Part shown: positions 1 to 10,616 of the stretch, piece after piece
Position numbering within the stretch: the stretch's first letter is position 1
Layout of the letters: the number at the start of each line of letters is the position of its first letter
Translations under genes and position numbers: made by a program
NCBI GenBank assembly: GCA_028274465.1
Contig: CM051457.1
Coordinates: forward strand, 65,100,899 to 65,164,898
Reading direction: 5' to 3'
DNA length: 64,000 nucleotides
Source of the DNA: Plantago ovata
Lineage: Eukaryota > Streptophyta > Magnoliopsida > Lamiales > Plantaginaceae
Notes under the pieces: model-generated
Databases searched by the model: none
What the model was told of the DNA's origin: nothing
What the model saw: only the letters and a program-made list of their open reading frames with translations

Positions 1-2626
1 GGCAAAGGTACAGGAGAATGGATTTCTCAGATCTTCACCTTCATCTCTCAAACGAGAAAAAGAGATCTTCTCTGCTAAAGCTCGAAACATTTGTCCACTC
101 CATCCTTCCTGAAGAAATGACATATTCTCAGCAAATGAGTTCAAATCTGATTGCTCAAATCAGAGAGAATATGAAGGCCAAATTTAAGAGTGCCTCTCCA
201 GCTGAACAAGCTGTGATGCTCATAGGTCTATTTGTACCTGTGGTGGTTGATCCCCACAAATTAACTGAGGAAGAGAAAGTGACAAGTGTTTCTTTGTATA
301 AGCACGTGGAGCTAGTCATTCTAAGAGATGATGAAGAAGAAGAAGAAGATGAGAACATTCCCACTGATCCCAGTGATGATGAAGGGAAAGATTCTAAGGA
401 CAAGAAAGACGACGATGATGACAATCAAGGTCCAAGTCCTGATGCTGGTGGATTGAAGTTAACAGTTGCTGAAAATACTCAATCTAACAATCAGCAAGCT
501 GAACAACAACAATCTCAGCAAGAATCTCAACCTCCTCCTGCTGCTGCTGAAAATCAAGCACCTGTGCAAGGTGCTGATACTGAAGAAGAATACGCCAGAA
601 AAAGCTGCCTTGAAAAATGGCAAAAGTCCAGTTTCTGATGCCAAGGTTACTGAAGAAAACCTTGATGATGAGGATGAACAAGATGAAGATTACCAACGTG
701 CTCTACAAAACAGTCTCTTGATCCCTGCAAGGCATACACAGGATCTAGAAATTGGTGAATCTTCAAGACCAAGACCAAAGGAAGTTCCATCCCTTCCACT
801 TACTACTGGCGAAACTCCAGTAATTGAGCCACAAACTCAATTAAAACTAACTACTGGCGAAACTCCAGTAATTGAGCCACAAACTCAATTGAAACAACTA
901 ACTACTGGTGAAACTCCAGTTGTTGAGTCTGAAGCATTGCCATCAACAACCACTCAACAAAAAGGAAGTGAAGCTACTGATAAAGGTTCAAAAGTTGCTC
1001 AACTTGATGAATCTGAGGATGATGACGACTTGTCAGATCATGACGATGAGCAGTCCAAGCGAGACACAAAAGTCGTTCAGATTCCTCCTCCTGATTACAT
1101 CACTGATAAAGGAGAATCATTAAGAGCCGAACTGCTATTACAAGATGATTCGTTTGCTTCCGAACTAAAAGTTCATTCCTTGACACCACATTTAGTGTCG
1201 TTCCCAAGAGTTGAGGAGTTTACTCCCAGAATTCTAGCACTAAAACAAGTCCATGATGCCTGCAAAGCTGAAGATGAGGCATTGCTTGCTGAGAGCCCAC
1301 TACAATGCTGAGACGCACTACAACTTTGACAATAGCTCAGAAAGACATCAGTCTTTATCACAAGAGCTATGAAGAAGATGTAAGTCAAGCGCTCAGGCTT
1401 GCAAAGAATGCTCTCGTAAAGGCTCAGACTTACATGGATGAGAAGGCCGCAATAGAGAAAAGACATGAAGAGAACATGATGAAAATTCAACAAGAGTTGT
1501 CAACAATGACATCTGACCAACAACAAATCATCATGAAGTATAACAGTTTAAACACTCTTGCTGAAAATTGCAATGAGTTTTATTCTCTGCACATCACTCC
1601 GATGTTGCAATCCATGTCTAAGGGGGAAAAGAAGAACACTAGAAAAAGAAACCAAACCCCTCCTGCTCCTGCTGTTGATGCGCCACTACCAATAGAACCT
1701 CTTGCTGAAAAAGAGCAAAGTTCTAAAAGACAAGCAGAATCTGAGTTGAATTCAGCAAGTAACAAAAAGAGAAAAACCGCTGCTGAAACTCAAGATTTTT
1801 GTCATACTGAAAGTCATCACAATCTGAATGAAGATGATGAAGATGATGACAATCAAACAATAGCTCAAGCCATAAGAGCTAAACCCTTAACAGCCGTGAC
1901 TCCATCTGGCCATTCAAAGCATTTCTCGTCTGACTCTTCAGCAAGAGATCAAGACAATGCTAAAACAAGAAGAAGAAGGCAAAGACCAGTAATGAGGAAA
2001 CCACTCAGAATGTAATCAGAAACATTCATGGTTGCTGGATCTTAAAGCTGGAAGACTTGCTGGTAAATGAGTTCTTTCCTACACCCATTTTGAATCAAAT
2101 GTTCAAATGGATTGAACTCAAGGTCCAAAGAAAGCAAAGGGAAGAATCCCTCCCAAGAAATATTGCTGGGAAATGGTTGAATCTTGAGGTCCATGTAAGA
2201 AGAATTGCCATTGGTAAGACATACAAACAAGAACCAAATCTGATCAAACCACCTGGCATCGCTTAGTACTCTGACCCGGTAACAAAGAAACCTAAGAAGA
2301 AACTTAGATTGATTCCTTATGAGTACTTCTATCTCACTGCTAAGGATCAAGAAGAAGATCTTCTCTGGCTAAGAAAGATTCATCCGAAAAGCATTTCAGA
2401 TACACAGCTTCTCCATGCCAGCAATTGGGGCATGCATTTGTGGGTAATTAATTACATGGAAATGAATGCTGAAAAGCATCATCATACTGCCTGCAAAAAC
2501 GCAAGAATTCTTCAACTACAAGTCCGTAGGCTTCTGGAAAACTACGAAAAGGACTGTGTTGAATTTACTGCACTTGCTGAGAAGAGTGTGAGAGAGATTT
2601 TGAGAAAATCCTCTGAAAGAGCTTAA
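1..2626 (+). pseudogene. Sirevirus-like extra ORF (ORF3), 3' part, copy A0
   Basis: This is the C-terminal part of a long hydrophilic protein encoded between pol and the 3' LTR, the place where Sireviruses carry their so-called env-like ORF. Fuller copies lie at 35522-40775 (minus) and 44650-49922 (plus). In order one sees the block MDFSDLHLHLS, an acidic run of D/E near 330-420, glutamine-rich sequence, repeats of TTGETPV (about 800-920), a KRHEEN coiled-coil-like stretch (about 1440-1500) and a conserved end with KTYKQEPNLIKPPGIA. No signal peptide or membrane segment is obvious, so 'envelope' is not supported. The function is unknown. The copy is broken in a few places and enters from outside the window. 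Confidence 0.75.
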
Positions 2627-2891
2627 GTGCCTGCAATAGTTTTTGTTAAAGTTTTTGCTTGCTGATTCTGTTTATGTTACCTATGCTTTTTCATGTAAAC
2701 TTCTGAAAGATAACTATCAGCAATGAAACTTTTGACTCTTATTGGTTTTTGATTATGCAATTTACTTATGCTTACTGTTTAATTATTCAAGTATGCTTGC
2801 ATTAATCAACTGATTTATTCAACATCAGAAACCTCTAAAAGGGTAACAATTAATTTAGCTATGGATTGCTAACATCAAAAAGCGGGAAATT
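2627..2891 (+). other. 3' untranslated stretch and polypurine tract of A0
   Basis: Non-coding DNA between the ORF3 end and the LTR. It matches 49923-50189 in copy G almost base for base and, inverted, 35256-35521 in copy F. The last bases before the LTR (AAAAAGCGGGAAATT, about 2876-2891) sit where the plus-strand primer belongs. In G the same site reads AAAAAGGGGAAATT. Confidence 0.65.
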
Positions 2892-3056
2892 TGTTAGGAA
2901 ACTTGTAATTTTGATGAGCAATTAACCATGCTAAATTAAGGAAAGTCCAGTAACTAGTACTCTTAAGGTCCATAGAAATTTAGAATTTTAAGGACATTAT
3001 AAAAGAGGAACGTTTGCTGAAGACTTAGATTAGGTGCTAGATAAGTTATTTCTTTT

Positions 3057-3311
3057 GCGTATGATGTATTTTATTTTCTGAAAAGAAAATAACTTATGGA
3101 TGCTGAAGCGTATGATGTATTTTATTTTCTGAAAAGAAAATAACCTATCGATGCTGAAGCGTATGATGTATTTTATTTTCTGAAAAGAAAATAACTTATT
3201 GATGCTGAAGCGTATGATGTATGTTATTTTCTGAAAAGAAAATAACTTATTGATGCTGAAGCGTATGATGTATGTTATTTTCTGAAAAGAAAATAACCTA
3301 TTGAAGCATTT
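3057..3311 (+). repeat. 51-bp minisatellite, five units
   Basis: Five direct copies start at 3057, 3108, 3159, 3210 and 3261, each beginning GCGTATGATGTAT. Each unit contains TTATTTTCT, then GAAA, then AGAAAATAA, a 9-bp perfect stem closed by a GAAA loop (one base changed in the last two units). The array sits upstream of the TATA box, in U3. The G LTR has four units and the F LTR one. Confidence 0.9.
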
Positions 3312-3783
3312 GCTGACGATATACTTTGTTTTTACAAACAAACTATTGAAGCAAACAGAAACCGCTCAGAATCTTGAAGACTTTTGAAGATCTGAAGACT
3401 TGAAGAATTCGAAGATTTGAAGACTAGAAGATTGCTGAAGACTGGTATCTACAAAGGCACGTGTTACTCAGAAAGTGGAAAATTCAGCAACAGCATTGCA
3501 TAAGTGAAAATCTGAAAGACAGAGTAGGTTGTGCTTGCTGAAACTGAGACTAACCACTTGCTGATGGAACATATGTGACCCCTTGCTGAAAGTACTTGAA
3601 TTTGCGCTCCAATGTTACTGTTTGAATTCTATTCAAAAGTGAATTTAATGCAAAGCTTACACACGAAGGACATGAAGACTAGAAGACAAACAAAGACGCT
3701 GCTGAAAGTACAAAAGCAAGATAGTGACATGTTAAGGAACAAAAGCCTTAGGATTTGAAATTCAAACGACTCCTTACTTACAC

Positions 3784-3791
3784 TATAAATA
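3784..3791 (+). promoter_or_regulatory. TATA box of Sirevirus-like LTR
   Basis: TATAAATA followed by GAGGTCATCCGG. The same motif and flanks occur at 51031-51038 in the G LTR and, inverted, near 34558-34568 in the F LTR. It probably marks the U3/R boundary about 25-30 bp downstream. Confidence 0.7.
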
Positions 3792-4743
3792 GAGGTCATC
3801 CGGCAAAGACTTGAAGTGTGTCAACAACGTGATCAAACTCTCACTTGTGCTTTAAAACTCACAAACCTTCAAACACTCTTACTGCCATTGATCCGTTCCA
3901 AGACTTAAAGCTTGAAAAAGCTACTTGTGAAGAAGTAGAACAAACTCGGCTAAGAAATTAGTTAAGTGTTCTTTCTTTCAAACAAGAACAAGTCTTGACA
4001 CCAGAAACAATCAAACTTGTTTATTGCAAAGTATTCCAAGTTGTGTTTCTTAGATTACTTGTTGTAATTGAATAAGTTATAATTAAGTCATCTCACCCCA
4101 AAACTCTCTAACTGAAAATACACCCTTTCAGGCGTGATATTCAGGGGGAACTTAATCGAGCATAGTTTTGCTGATTAAAAGTACCAAGTTTGGTGGAGAA
4201 CAAGGTTGAGTTCTCTAGTTTAGGTTGGAGACAAAGCAAGTGTGCTTTGGTTTCTGTTGAATCGCTTTAGATAGGAGATTGTAAGGAACATCAATCATAT
4301 CTTAGTGGATTCAGTCCTAGAAAGGACAAAGTGGATTAGTTGAGAGATTACGCCACTCTCAGATACCACTATAAAAGTGTTTGTGTGATTTACTTACTGT
4401 ATTTAGTTTTCAGCAAATCATATCTGTCTGTACACAGTCACTCACTTCACTTGCTGAAACCTTTACTTACTGAAAGAGCACTTATTGTATCAAAGACTTC
4501 CGCTCTCTGATTTTAAGTATCAGCAAACCTAGCTACTGAAAAGTAACTTACGCTTGCTGAGAAAGTTAAGTATCAGCAAACTCATTACTGAAAAGTAATA
4601 AGTACTTGTTGAGAAAGTTTTAAACGACGAAAGTTTGAAAAGACTATTCACCCCCCCTCTAGTCTTTTCTTGTTGTTTAAATGGACCAACAACTATTCAC
4701 CCCCGCCTCTAGTCTTTTCTTGTTTTTTAAAGGGACCAACAAG

Positions 4744-4755
4744 TGGTATCAGAGC
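4744..4755 (+). promoter_or_regulatory. Primer binding site (initiator Met tRNA), element A
   Basis: TGGTATCAGAGC, two bases after the LTR end, is the standard plant Copia/Gypsy minus-strand primer site, complementary to the 3' end of tRNA-iMet. It fixes the LTR end at 4741 and shows that A reads rightward. Confidence 0.9.
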
Positions 4756-4887
4756 TGGAGGTTCTTTAACCTTCAGCACTGAACCTAGATCCCCTTAGGT
4801 GCTTTACGTAAATCACTTTCACTTAATCAGTTTGGTAGTAATTTGCTGACAGGATGTCGCTAGGAGACGCTCCTTTGCTGAAACAAC

Positions 4888-6408
4888 ATGATGCTACATC
4901 TTGAGGCCATTAGTGATGAGATGGTTACTGTCATAAACGATGGACCAATCAAGATCACTAAAATTGAGAGAAGTTTTCCTCATAAATCCACAGAGGCTGG
5001 AAAGAAAACTATCTTAGGTGAACCAGTCGATACTGTCGTTCCAAAACCTAGAGAGGAATGGACTTCAAACAAAGCCAAAAGATTCCGTCTTGATGGCCAA
5101 TCAAGAAACATCATCATTCGATCAACTCCAGATACTATACAGTGCAAACTGTGGGGTGCCAACACTCCTAAGGAAGCTTGGAAAATGGTTCAAGATCTTT
5201 GTGTTGGATCCGACAAAACCAAGGATAACAAATTCGAAGTGCTAAAGTTGAAGTTTCAAAACATCAAACAAGGTGCAAATGAGTCACTGGAAGATTTGGA
5301 TTTCAGATTCACAACGCTAGTGAGTGAGATGGCTGCCTTAGGAGTTGGAAACTTCTATTCAGATTCTGAAAAGGTGAAAACCATTATTAGAAGTCTGAAT
5401 CAAGAATGGATCCACACTCAGAATTTCTACTATAATCAAGGAATGTCAAATATCACTCCAACCGAGTTGTTCTCTCATCTTGCTACTGTCAACTATGAGA
5501 CAAAGCAAAGAGAAAGTGTATTTGCTAAAAAATCACAAAACATTGCTCTTGCTGCCAAGCCGTCATCTTCTGAAAAGAAGAATGATAAAGAGCCTGCTGA
5601 TGAAAATGCTCTTGCAGTTAGAAACATGAAGAAATTCATCAGTAAGGAACTTGAAAGGCCAAAAGCAAAAGAGAAGCTGAAAAAGCATCTTGGTAATAGC
5701 TACCATAAATACAAGAATGAAGCTAGCTCGCTGAACAAGAAAGCTCAGCAAACAAACTCCTCCGAAGAACCAGCAGTTGGCAATGATCTTTGCTTTTATT
5801 GCAAAAAGCATGGACACTTCAAAGCAAATTGTCCTTTGCTTAAAGGTAAATCTGTTGAAAAGAAGAAGTTCAAAAGGGCTTTTATTGCTGAAGAAAAGAA
5901 GAAGCTTCAAGCAAAAATCGATGCTTCGTGCATTGATACTAGCTCCGAAGACAGTGAGGTAGAAAGCTCAGACACTGAAGAAGAAGAAGCCACTCTTGAC
6001 GTAGAGATCGGCAAGGAAGTTTGTGGAATAGCTATGGAAGCTTATCCAGATGTGTCAAACTACGAATTCTGCCTCATGGCCGGTCAGGTAAACAGTCCTA
6101 CCTCTGACTCTGACTCAGAAAGTGAAGATGAGATTGACCTTGATAGAATTCAAGGAGAAATCGAATGGTTTGAGAAAACTCTGAGCAAACAGCAAGAGAA
6201 ACTACAGAATGCTGAAACTCTGACCAAGAAAACTACTGAAAAGTATGTATTGCTGAAAGAAGAGCCAGAAAAGAAAGATGCTGAAATATTGCATCTTAAG
6301 AAGTTGATTGCTGAAGGTACAGAGAAGAATTCTCAAATGGCAATAGAATTGGAAGAATATCAGTCCTCAAATGAAAAAGATGAAAATCAATTTCAAATCT
6401 TATGTTGA
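4888..6408 (+). CDS. gag: Copia gag, element A
   Basis: The nucleocapsid/capsid polyprotein of a Sirevirus-like Copia element, which in this group packages element RNA in cytoplasmic particles. The open frame of about 506 residues shows a UBN2/Copia-gag core (FEVLKLKFQNIKQGANESLEDL, the Copia gag helix region), then a lysine-rich linker and a CX2CX4HX4C zinc knuckle (CFYCKKHGHFKANC, about residue 300). After it comes an acidic and coiled-coil tail with many EE and KK pairs, a tail type reported in Sirevirus gags. The likely original start is the ATG near 4855, shortly after the primer site. The sequence is rich in GCTGAA, as is the whole family. The downstream stretch to 7200 continues the hydrophilic tail in fossil form. 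Confidence 0.8.
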   Translation: MMLHLEAISDEMVTVINDGPIKITKIERSFPHKSTEAGKKTILGEPVDTVVPKPREEWTSNKAKRFRLDGQSRNIIIRSTPDTIQCKLWGANTPKEAWKMVQDLCVGSDKTKDNKFEVLKLKFQNIKQGANESLEDLDFRFTTLVSEMAALGVGNFYSDSEKVKTIIRSLNQEWIHTQNFYYNQGMSNITPTELFSHLATVNYETKQRESVFAKKSQNIALAAKPSSSEKKNDKEPADENALAVRNMKKFISKELERPKAKEKLKKHLGNSYHKYKNEASSLNKKAQQTNSSEEPAVGNDLCFYCKKHGHFKANCPLLKGKSVEKKKFKRAFIAEEKKKLQAKIDASCIDTSSEDSEVESSDTEEEEATLDVEIGKEVCGIAMEAYPDVSNYEFCLMAGQVNSPTSDSDSESEDEIDLDRIQGEIEWFEKTLSKQQEKLQNAETLTKKTTEKYVLLKEEPEKKDAEILHLKKLIAEGTEKNSQMAIELEEYQSSNEKDENQFQILC

Positions 6409-7207
6409 TGCAAGTAATACGCTGACTGAACTAAACTCTTATCTGAGAGATCCATCTCAGAAAGAAGGTTTACGTGCAACGTATGAAGGTGATGACGTAA
6501 TAATCTTGAGTAAAGACAAAGCACCTATTACCTTTGTACGCGCAACTGATAGTAGTCAACCAGAACTCTATCAGATTGGTCAATCTAAGGTTGCTGAAAA
6601 ATGCAATCAAGTGCCTACGACCGTAAAGCCCGCTGTTGCTACTCAAAGTAACAAGACTTTAAAAGGAAAACAGGTTGTTGAAAAGCAAACTGTAAAGAAA
6701 AAGGATGATGTAAAGCATTCTGCCAAATAAGTTGCTGAAAATCAATTTGTTAAGTCAAAAGGCAAGATTACTAAAAGTAATCAGAAGACCTTCGCTGACA
6801 AATCTGAATCAAGTAAGGTTGCTGAGACAAAAGCTCAGCATTCTCCAAAAAGTGGACTCGGTTTCAAAACCAAGCAAAGTCAACTTTTTCATGAGTATAA
6901 GCAAAGTCAGCAAAGATACTTCAAAGAGATGAATAAAACCAAGTCTAAGAGTTCTGACAAAACTCAAAACGCTAGGGCTAGAAGGAACCTTACTAGAAAA
7001 GTATGTTCAGCAAAAAGGTCAACAGAGCAAGACACCACATCAGAAAGTGGATTTGATCAGCACGAATCAAAAGTCTTTCGGCTCAAAACCTCCTAGTTCC
7101 TCAGCAAGTAGAAAACAAGTCAAAGTTGAAAAACTTAAGACTTGGGTTTCCACTGGACGCATTCTTGAACATGTTAATGGACATCCAATATTGGATAATT
7201 AACTTGT
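6409..7207 (+). pseudogene. Fossil gag-pol linker of element A
   Basis: Lysine- and serine-rich coding-like sequence joining the gag zinc-knuckle tail to the protease. Short open pieces (for example 6371-6730) keep the family's VAE-K composition and its TTGCTGA words. No named domain is visible. It is broken. Confidence 0.5.
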
Positions 7208-7678
7208 TTGCTCTTGATTGTGCAGACTTCAGCCACGGAGACAAACAATGCAATCTGGCACTTTGACAGTGGTTGTGAAAAGCACATGACGAGCAACAAG
7301 AATAACCTTATAAACTATAGACGGTGGTCTAAAGGTCCAACAATAAGGTTTGCTGGTGGAGGCTTTGGTTCTACAAAAGGTTATGGTGACGTGAAGTTAG
7401 GATGCATTACCATTTCGGGAGTTCTTTATGTCAGAAATCTTAAGTTTAACCTTTTCAGCATGAGTCAATTCGCTGATAAAGGATACTTCATCAAAATCAA
7501 AAGTGATGAATGTAAACTTATAGACTTTGAGACAAAGAAGGTTATTATGATTGCTAGAAGATCAGGAGGTTTGTACACTATAGATTGGTCTTCAGCAATC
7601 GTTGAAAATTCCTTGTCTCAGATCACGATTACCTTGCTGAAAAAGCATGGTTATGGCATAAACGAAAAAGTCACCTAA
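7208..7678 (+). pseudogene. pol: Copia protease and pre-integrase piece, element A
   Basis: The frame encodes WHFDSGCEKHMT, the DSG active-site motif of a Copia aspartic protease. It is followed by the beta-rich body VLYVRNLKFNLFSMSQ, which is typical of Ty1/Copia polyproteins ('FNLFSVSQ'), and then the start of the GAG-pre-integrase segment. It cleaves the gag-pol polyprotein in this family. The reading ends where element B begins (7697). The matching integrase core resumes at about 26780. Fossil. Confidence 0.8.
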
Positions 7679-7696
7679 ACTTCAAGACGCTGAATA

Positions 7697-9804
7697 TGAT
7701 AGTGTATATGTCCTAGAGTCAGTCTTTATTAAGGGCAAACAGCCCTTATTAAGGGCATATATGTACTATTACACAGGTCAACGTAATATAATATATGTTT
7801 GTTTGTTTGACTGTTGAGTATCTCTTTCATATTTATATTACACCAGACATACATCATGTCATATCTCTATTCCTGTCTGTATTGATATCAAACATGTCCC
7901 CTCGGATAGATGGTCGATCACACAGATAGTGGGAGCTATGTGAGTTATCATCTATCCCAAACTCTCGCTAGTCGAGGTTCATCTCGGATGTAGGGGTCTG
8001 AATGAACCAACTGAGACTAGTATGCGTGGAGGTTATACTTGTTAGAGCAAGTGTGAGCCAATCCCACGGCCACGGAACGGATTGTTGGTTAATCAAGAAA
8101 CGTTCCCATAACTCCGCATAGTTTTTCGAAGGGTGATTACCGAACAATGGAAGTACCCACCGGAAACTCTCATCGATGTATACTCTACACCGAAGTGTCT
8201 ATGGGAACCGAAAAGTTGTCGAAGTGATGCCAGTCGTCCTTTGGACTTACATGACTTTATCATCACATTTGTTGCCCCATATCCTTGGTGGACCCGTCGA
8301 TCTCAGCTCTAAATAAGCAGTTGACCCAAGACACGATCCAGGATTATGGCTACATACAAATGGGGATGATAAGAGCTTCTGTGAAGGATTCATCTCTCAT
8401 GTGTAGCATCGGAGAGCACTGCTCATAGTCGTTCATAGTTGTGATTGGTCAAATCGCTGGCCAGCGTATCAATAATATTATGATAGTCATAATAGATATT
8501 GGATTCACCAAGCAACTCACTGAAGACGCCCGTGGATGTATTATTGGGATAGACACTTAATCGATCCTAGATGCATTCGAGTCAGTCAGATGAAGGGACG
8601 TTACCATCGCCGCGTTGACCGCAACAGACTTCACAACGAAAGGGTTTGCTTTGAGAAACCTCTAGAACATCCTCATGTATTAATATTGCAAATGGAACCG
8701 TCTAGGAATTCCATTTTGCCTAGTGTAGCACTTGCTTAATACAATGAGGCCCCATGGGTCACACTATGTGGTGATTCAGCTTATCCGAATATCCTTGGAG
8801 ATGGAATCGCAATTAATCTAGAATTAATTGTGATTAATGGATTATAATTAATTTGGAATTAATTATAATAATTTGTGGCACAATTAATAATTTGGAATTA
8901 TTAATTGAATTAATTGATTAATTATATTTTATGTAAATACAATTAAAGATTATATTTTAGAAATATAATAGAGGTTTGATTTGAAAGGATATGCTAATTT
9001 CGAATTAATATATACACATGGGCAAAATCTACTTGGAGTATGAATTGCCTTAGAATTAAAGTGGGTCCCAAAATTGGGACCCACATATCTCCCTTAGACG
9101 CGCGCGCGACCAACAGTAGGAGTACTCCTTCGTCTATTAGAAGTCAAGGGATAAGTTAGATTTTACTAATTGAGTTCTAATTTGATTGAGAATGAATCTA
9201 GACTTGAATTGGTTTTCTTGTGCAATAAGAATTAGATTCTTAATCTTTTAAGAAGTCTAATTGATTATTCTTTAGGCTTCTATTAACTACTATATATAGT
9301 AGACTATTAGAGAGCTTTTAAGGCATGGTTGAATACAGTTGATTGAAGACCATTCTTTCTACCAGTTTTCTTAGAGAAAATAAAAAGCTCTCCCCTACCT
9401 CTTTATAAGCCACACGCGCGCCACTCCCACCGGAGAAAAATTGCCGCCCCATCTTCTTGGCCACATAAAGAATATCCTAGCATTCTTTCCGATAAGCTGT
9501 TCATCCGTGGATACCAAGGTTGAGGTTCAAAGAGCTGGAAACTAACTTTTATTGTCTTGCAGATAATCAAAGTATTGCAGATATCTTCGACTTCGACGAA
9601 GGAGAATATTCACAGGACTATTACGAAGACTTCATCGATTGGCGTATCGAGTCGATACCTGTTCTTGCTTTTGCAGTATTGTAAGTCTTCTGATTAACGT
9701 GTTTAATATATACGCTATATACACGATCAATTAACCTGCATGTTAAGAAAATTTTGAAATTCCGCTGCGTACCCTAGGGGTAACTCTGACCATATTTTCT
9801 TACA
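7697..9804 (+). repeat. 5' LTR of element B
   Basis: Begins TGATAGTGTATATGTCC and ends TATTTTCTTACA, followed by the primer site. About 2.1 kb, against 12327-14352 (solo) and 24828-26779. It contains a hairpin at 9061-9084 (GTGGGTCCCAA facing TTGGGACCCAC) and a 16-bp palindromic TATA region at 9287-9302, both conserved in the sister LTRs. Confidence 0.88.
9287..9302 (+). promoter_or_regulatory. Palindromic TATA region of B LTR
   Basis: CTACTATATATAGTAG is a perfect 16-bp palindrome containing TATATATA. It also occurs in the solo LTR near 13877 and, slightly changed, in the 3' LTR near 26426. It is the best TATA candidate in this LTR. Confidence 0.55.
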
Positions 9805-9805
9805 G

Positions 9806-9815
9806 TGGTATCAGA
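9806..9815 (+). promoter_or_regulatory. Primer binding site of element B
   Basis: TGGTATCAGA lies one base after the LTR end. It is a shorter match to tRNA-iMet than in A, since it continues CCAAGG, but the position is exact. Confidence 0.75.
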
Positions 9816-9984
9816 CCAAGGTTAATTGATTATGAATATACGTATATATGTTATGTGATTTTGTAGTTTATGTGGACGCAATTGATTCTATGATTAATTC
9901 GATTTTAAAAAGTTTTGTTTTTATATAAATTTAGAATTTATATTTTTTTTTAAAAAAAAATTATTTTATATATATGTATATACA

Positions 9985-10102
9985 CCGCCTGCGTGACGCA
10001 GGCGGCCCGAGCGCCTGCGGCCGCAGGCGCACGTGCCTGCGTGCCGCAAGCGCCGGCGCCTGCGGCCGCAGGCACCCTATGGGACGGGATTCGATCCCGT
10101 CC
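9985..10102 (+). repeat. GC-rich hairpin cluster in B leader
   Basis: Four inverted repeats in a row: CCGCCTGCG/CGCAGGCGG (9985-10005), the perfect palindrome GCGCCTGCGGCCGCAGGCGC (10011-10030), GCCTGCGGCCGCAGGC (10058-10073) and GGACGGGAT/ATCCCGTCC with loop TCG (10082-10102). The surrounding DNA is AT-rich. Confidence 0.85.
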
Positions 10103-10105
10103 ACG

Positions 10106-10242
<137 letters not shown>

Positions 10243-10616
10243 CGGGTTGGACCCAAAATCGAATTTTAGAAATTTTGAGGATCGAATTTTATATTTGGAA
10301 TATAAATATGATTTAATTGTAATTATTGTTAACTAGAGGGGTTAATTTAACACCTCCAAGGTTTTGAAAATTACAATTGAGTCCTTCGGGTTTTCGAAAA
10401 TTGCGTGGTCAATAGAATTTTCGATTTTTCAATCTAGTCCAAATTTTCAGTTTTCATAGAGATTATAAGTATGGGATTATAATATTCATAATGAAATTAT
10501 AAAGTCATTTGGCATCCACATAGGCTACTACTTGTTTGATTGTTCAATATGCTATTGTTTGAAAATGCATGTTTAAATACCACGTATTTTACTTTCCGTT
10601 CGACCGCTATGCATGC

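Larger units (their letters stand above)
2892..4741 (+). repeat. Sirevirus-like LTR shared by A0 and A
   Basis: The LTR begins TGTTAGGAAACTTG and ends GGGACCAACA (TG...CA). It is preceded by a polypurine tract and ORF3, and followed directly by a Met-tRNA primer site and gag. It is therefore the 3' LTR of the upstream copy and the 5' LTR of the downstream one. Family mates lie at 33651-35255 (minus) and 50190-51944 (plus). It holds a 51-bp minisatellite, a TATA box and a duplicated terminus. Confidence 0.88.

Noticed and set aside
3030-3341. Minus-strand ORF with repeated FSFQKI units
   Set aside because: It is the shadow of the 51-bp LTR minisatellite. The unit is a multiple of three, so the frame stays open by arithmetic.
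8536-8739. 67-codon ORF (MYYWDRH...) found in the B LTRs at 8536, 13159 and 25658
   Set aside because: It is kept only because the LTRs are similar. Of the differences I compared between copies nearly all change the amino acid (L/F, Q/H, D/E, E/K, H/R), the opposite of what protein selection gives.
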